64,000 nucleotides of DNA from positions 5,208,001 through 5,272,000 of the forward strand of contig OZ244625.1 of the NCBI GenBank assembly GCA_965218555.1, written 5' to 3'. Position 1 is the first letter of the stretch; each line of letters begins with the position of its first letter. The position numbers and the translations under genes are program-made. This document shows, piece by piece, positions 62,926 through 64,000 of this stretch. Source of the DNA: JAPPLB01 sp965218555. Lineage in GTDB: Bacteria; Acidobacteriota; Terriglobia; Bryobacterales; UBA6623. The notes under the pieces were generated by a model. The model ran no database searches. It saw only the letters and a program-made list of their open reading frames with translations, and had not been told where the DNA came from.

Positions 62926-64000
62926 ATGGGTTTGACACGACGGGGTTTTGTCCATGGCAGTCTGATGGCCGGGGCGGCGGCAGTAGTCGGCGCGGTTCCG
63001 GAGGTAGAGGGGCGGGGCGAGGCCGCTATTGGTTCGCGGCCTTATTTCAACGTTCATCCGTTTATTGAGGCGAATCCCAAGGCGGTGTTCATTCGCCGGA
63101 CGAAGGTCGCGCACAAGTTCGATAACGATCAGAAGCTCGAAGAAGGGCTGGCGCTGGCGCGGGAGATTTTTGTGCCGTCCGACGAGGCGGGGATTCCGGT
63201 TTCGCACAAGGTGGTCCTCAAGCCAAACGTTTGCAGCGTGACTTCGAAAGACCGTCCGACCGAAGACATGTGGGGGACCGGGACGGACCCGCAGTTCTAC
63301 GAAGGCATGGTGATGGGCCTCAAGGAAGTGGGGCTGAAGGACTTCGCGTTTGTCGAGGCGAACAATTACCACAGTTGGAACGTGCGCGGGTTCGTCGATA
63401 TCAATGAGCGGCACGGCGTGAAAATGAACGAGTGCGAACGGCGTGTGCGGAATTTCGAAGAAGGGTACCAGATGAACTGGACGAAGGTGCCCGAGCCGGT
63501 GGTCTACTCGCATGTCCCGCACTACACGCCGGTAAACGACAAGGACTCGTGGATGCTCAACATCGCGAAGTGGAAGGCGCACGGGATGTGTCTGACGCAG
63601 TCGGTGAAGAACGAGCAGGGGCTGGTGGTGAAACCGTATGTGCGGTTTTGTCCGGGCTGGCGGATGGTAACGGGCGCGCCGGACTTTATGCAGCCGAATG
63701 TCCACCCCAAAGTAGTCGAGCGCGTCAACAAGTTTTTCGAGAATCACCGGCATCTGGGCTATGCGCGGTACGACTCTCCGGCGCCGCTAAGTCCGATGCA
63801 TCAGGAGATCTGGGCACACAAGACGTGCGACAACATGCAGACTCTGAACACCGGGCTGGCGATGATCGAGGGCATCTACGGGCGTGACGGCAACGGTTTC
63901 CAGATCGGCAACGATTACATGGCGAATTTGGTGATGTTCAGCAAAGACAAGTTCCGACTCGACATGATCGGGCTTTGGCTGGCCGGGCACGAGCCGGGCA
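62926..64000 (+). CDS. Tat-exported DUF362 protein, truncated by the window end
   Basis: At least 358 aa, start ATG 62926 with GAGGTG 7 nt upstream. A Tat signal (GLTRRGFVHGSLMAGAAA) is followed by the DUF362 fold: VVLKPNVC, the GTGTDPQFYEGM block, IAKWKAHGMCLTQSVKN and the ALNTGLAMIEGIYGRDG-like NTGLAMIEG block. DUF362 proteins are of unknown function, often with iron-sulfur partners. A TAGAAT -10 lies at 62894-62899. The end is outside the window. Confidence 0.8.
   Translation, partial: MGLTRRGFVHGSLMAGAAAVVGAVPEVEGRGEAAIGSRPYFNVHPFIEANPKAVFIRRTKVAHKFDNDQKLEEGLALAREIFVPSDEAGIPVSHKVVLKPNVCSVTSKDRPTEDMWGTGTDPQFYEGMVMGLKEVGLKDFAFVEANNYHSWNVRGFVDINERHGVKMNECERRVRNFEEGYQMNWTKVPEPVVYSHVPHYTPVNDKDSWMLNIAKWKAHGMCLTQSVKNEQGLVVKPYVRFCPGWRMVTGAPDFMQPNVHPKVVERVNKFFENHRHLGYARYDSPAPLSPMHQEIWAHKTCDNMQTLNTGLAMIEGIYGRDGNGFQIGNDYMANLVMFSKDKFRLDMIGLWLAGHEPG

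Overview
The window looks like chromosomal DNA of a GC-rich, Gram-negative, heterotrophic bacterium. Several features together suggest an acidobacterium of the Solibacter/Bryobacterales kind: two operons of secreted DUF1549/DUF1553 plus DUF1501 proteins, many Tat-exported enzymes, a FAAL/PlsY lipid cluster with a LarA-like protein, and a quinol:fumarate reductase. This is inferred from gene content. Planctomycetes and Verrucomicrobia share some of these families, and there is no rRNA gene to settle it.

Layout. 149-5545 (+): a DUF1549/DUF1501 pair, then a Tat-exported SelA-like PLP protein. 5604-15505 (-): a ten-gene one-way array. It begins with an ACP-FAAL-acyltransferase fusion, plsY, a queuosine-salvage enzyme, a HAD-IB phosphatase, a LarA-like protein and an extended SDR, tightly packed, and continues with a lipid/diacylglycerol kinase and ccmC-ccmD. 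15619-18400 (+): a decay zone with a serine protease broken by an in-frame stop, a frameshifted secreted protein and a frameshifted hicA relic. 18482-23020: an AMIN/amidase_3 peptidoglycan amidase and a lytic transglycosylase (-), then a PhoD-like phosphatase (+). 23161-23249: tRNA-Leu(CAA). 24319-26887: an intact IS21-family element with a 6-bp target duplication. 26987-32232 (-): a TM2 protein, mutY and frdABCD. 32593-34737 (-): tig-clpP, followed by a stray second clpP 3' end. 35063-39072: a UxuA-like protein (-), then a DsbA-like protein and an M28 peptidase (+).

39167-43090 is accessory DNA: an unknown protein, a C5-methyltransferase remnant, a 181-bp MITE-like element, vapBC, a metallophosphoesterase and a degenerate initiator-tRNA-like sequence. 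43091-50040 (-) is a type I restriction-modification operon, phd-hsdM-hsdS-hsdR, bracketed by a ~62-bp direct repeat. 50528-53403 holds a sulfatase, a tandem ~195-bp repeat and a frameshifted Mu-like phage relic. 53404-57568 (+) is the second DUF1549/DUF1501 pair. The window ends with pckA and tex (-), a small secreted unknown protein and a truncated DUF362 protein (+).

How the genes fit together. The 6.7-15.5 kb array is the most coherent set of unexplained function. It could load an acyl group as acyl-AMP onto its own carrier domain, acylate glycerol-3-phosphate, dephosphorylate, reduce or epimerise, and phosphorylate a lipid. Several genes have a TANAAT -10 element 6-8 nt upstream of the start codon (phoD-like, metallophosphoesterase, dsbA-like, vapB, sulfatase, a small secreted protein), which suggests frequent leaderless transcription.
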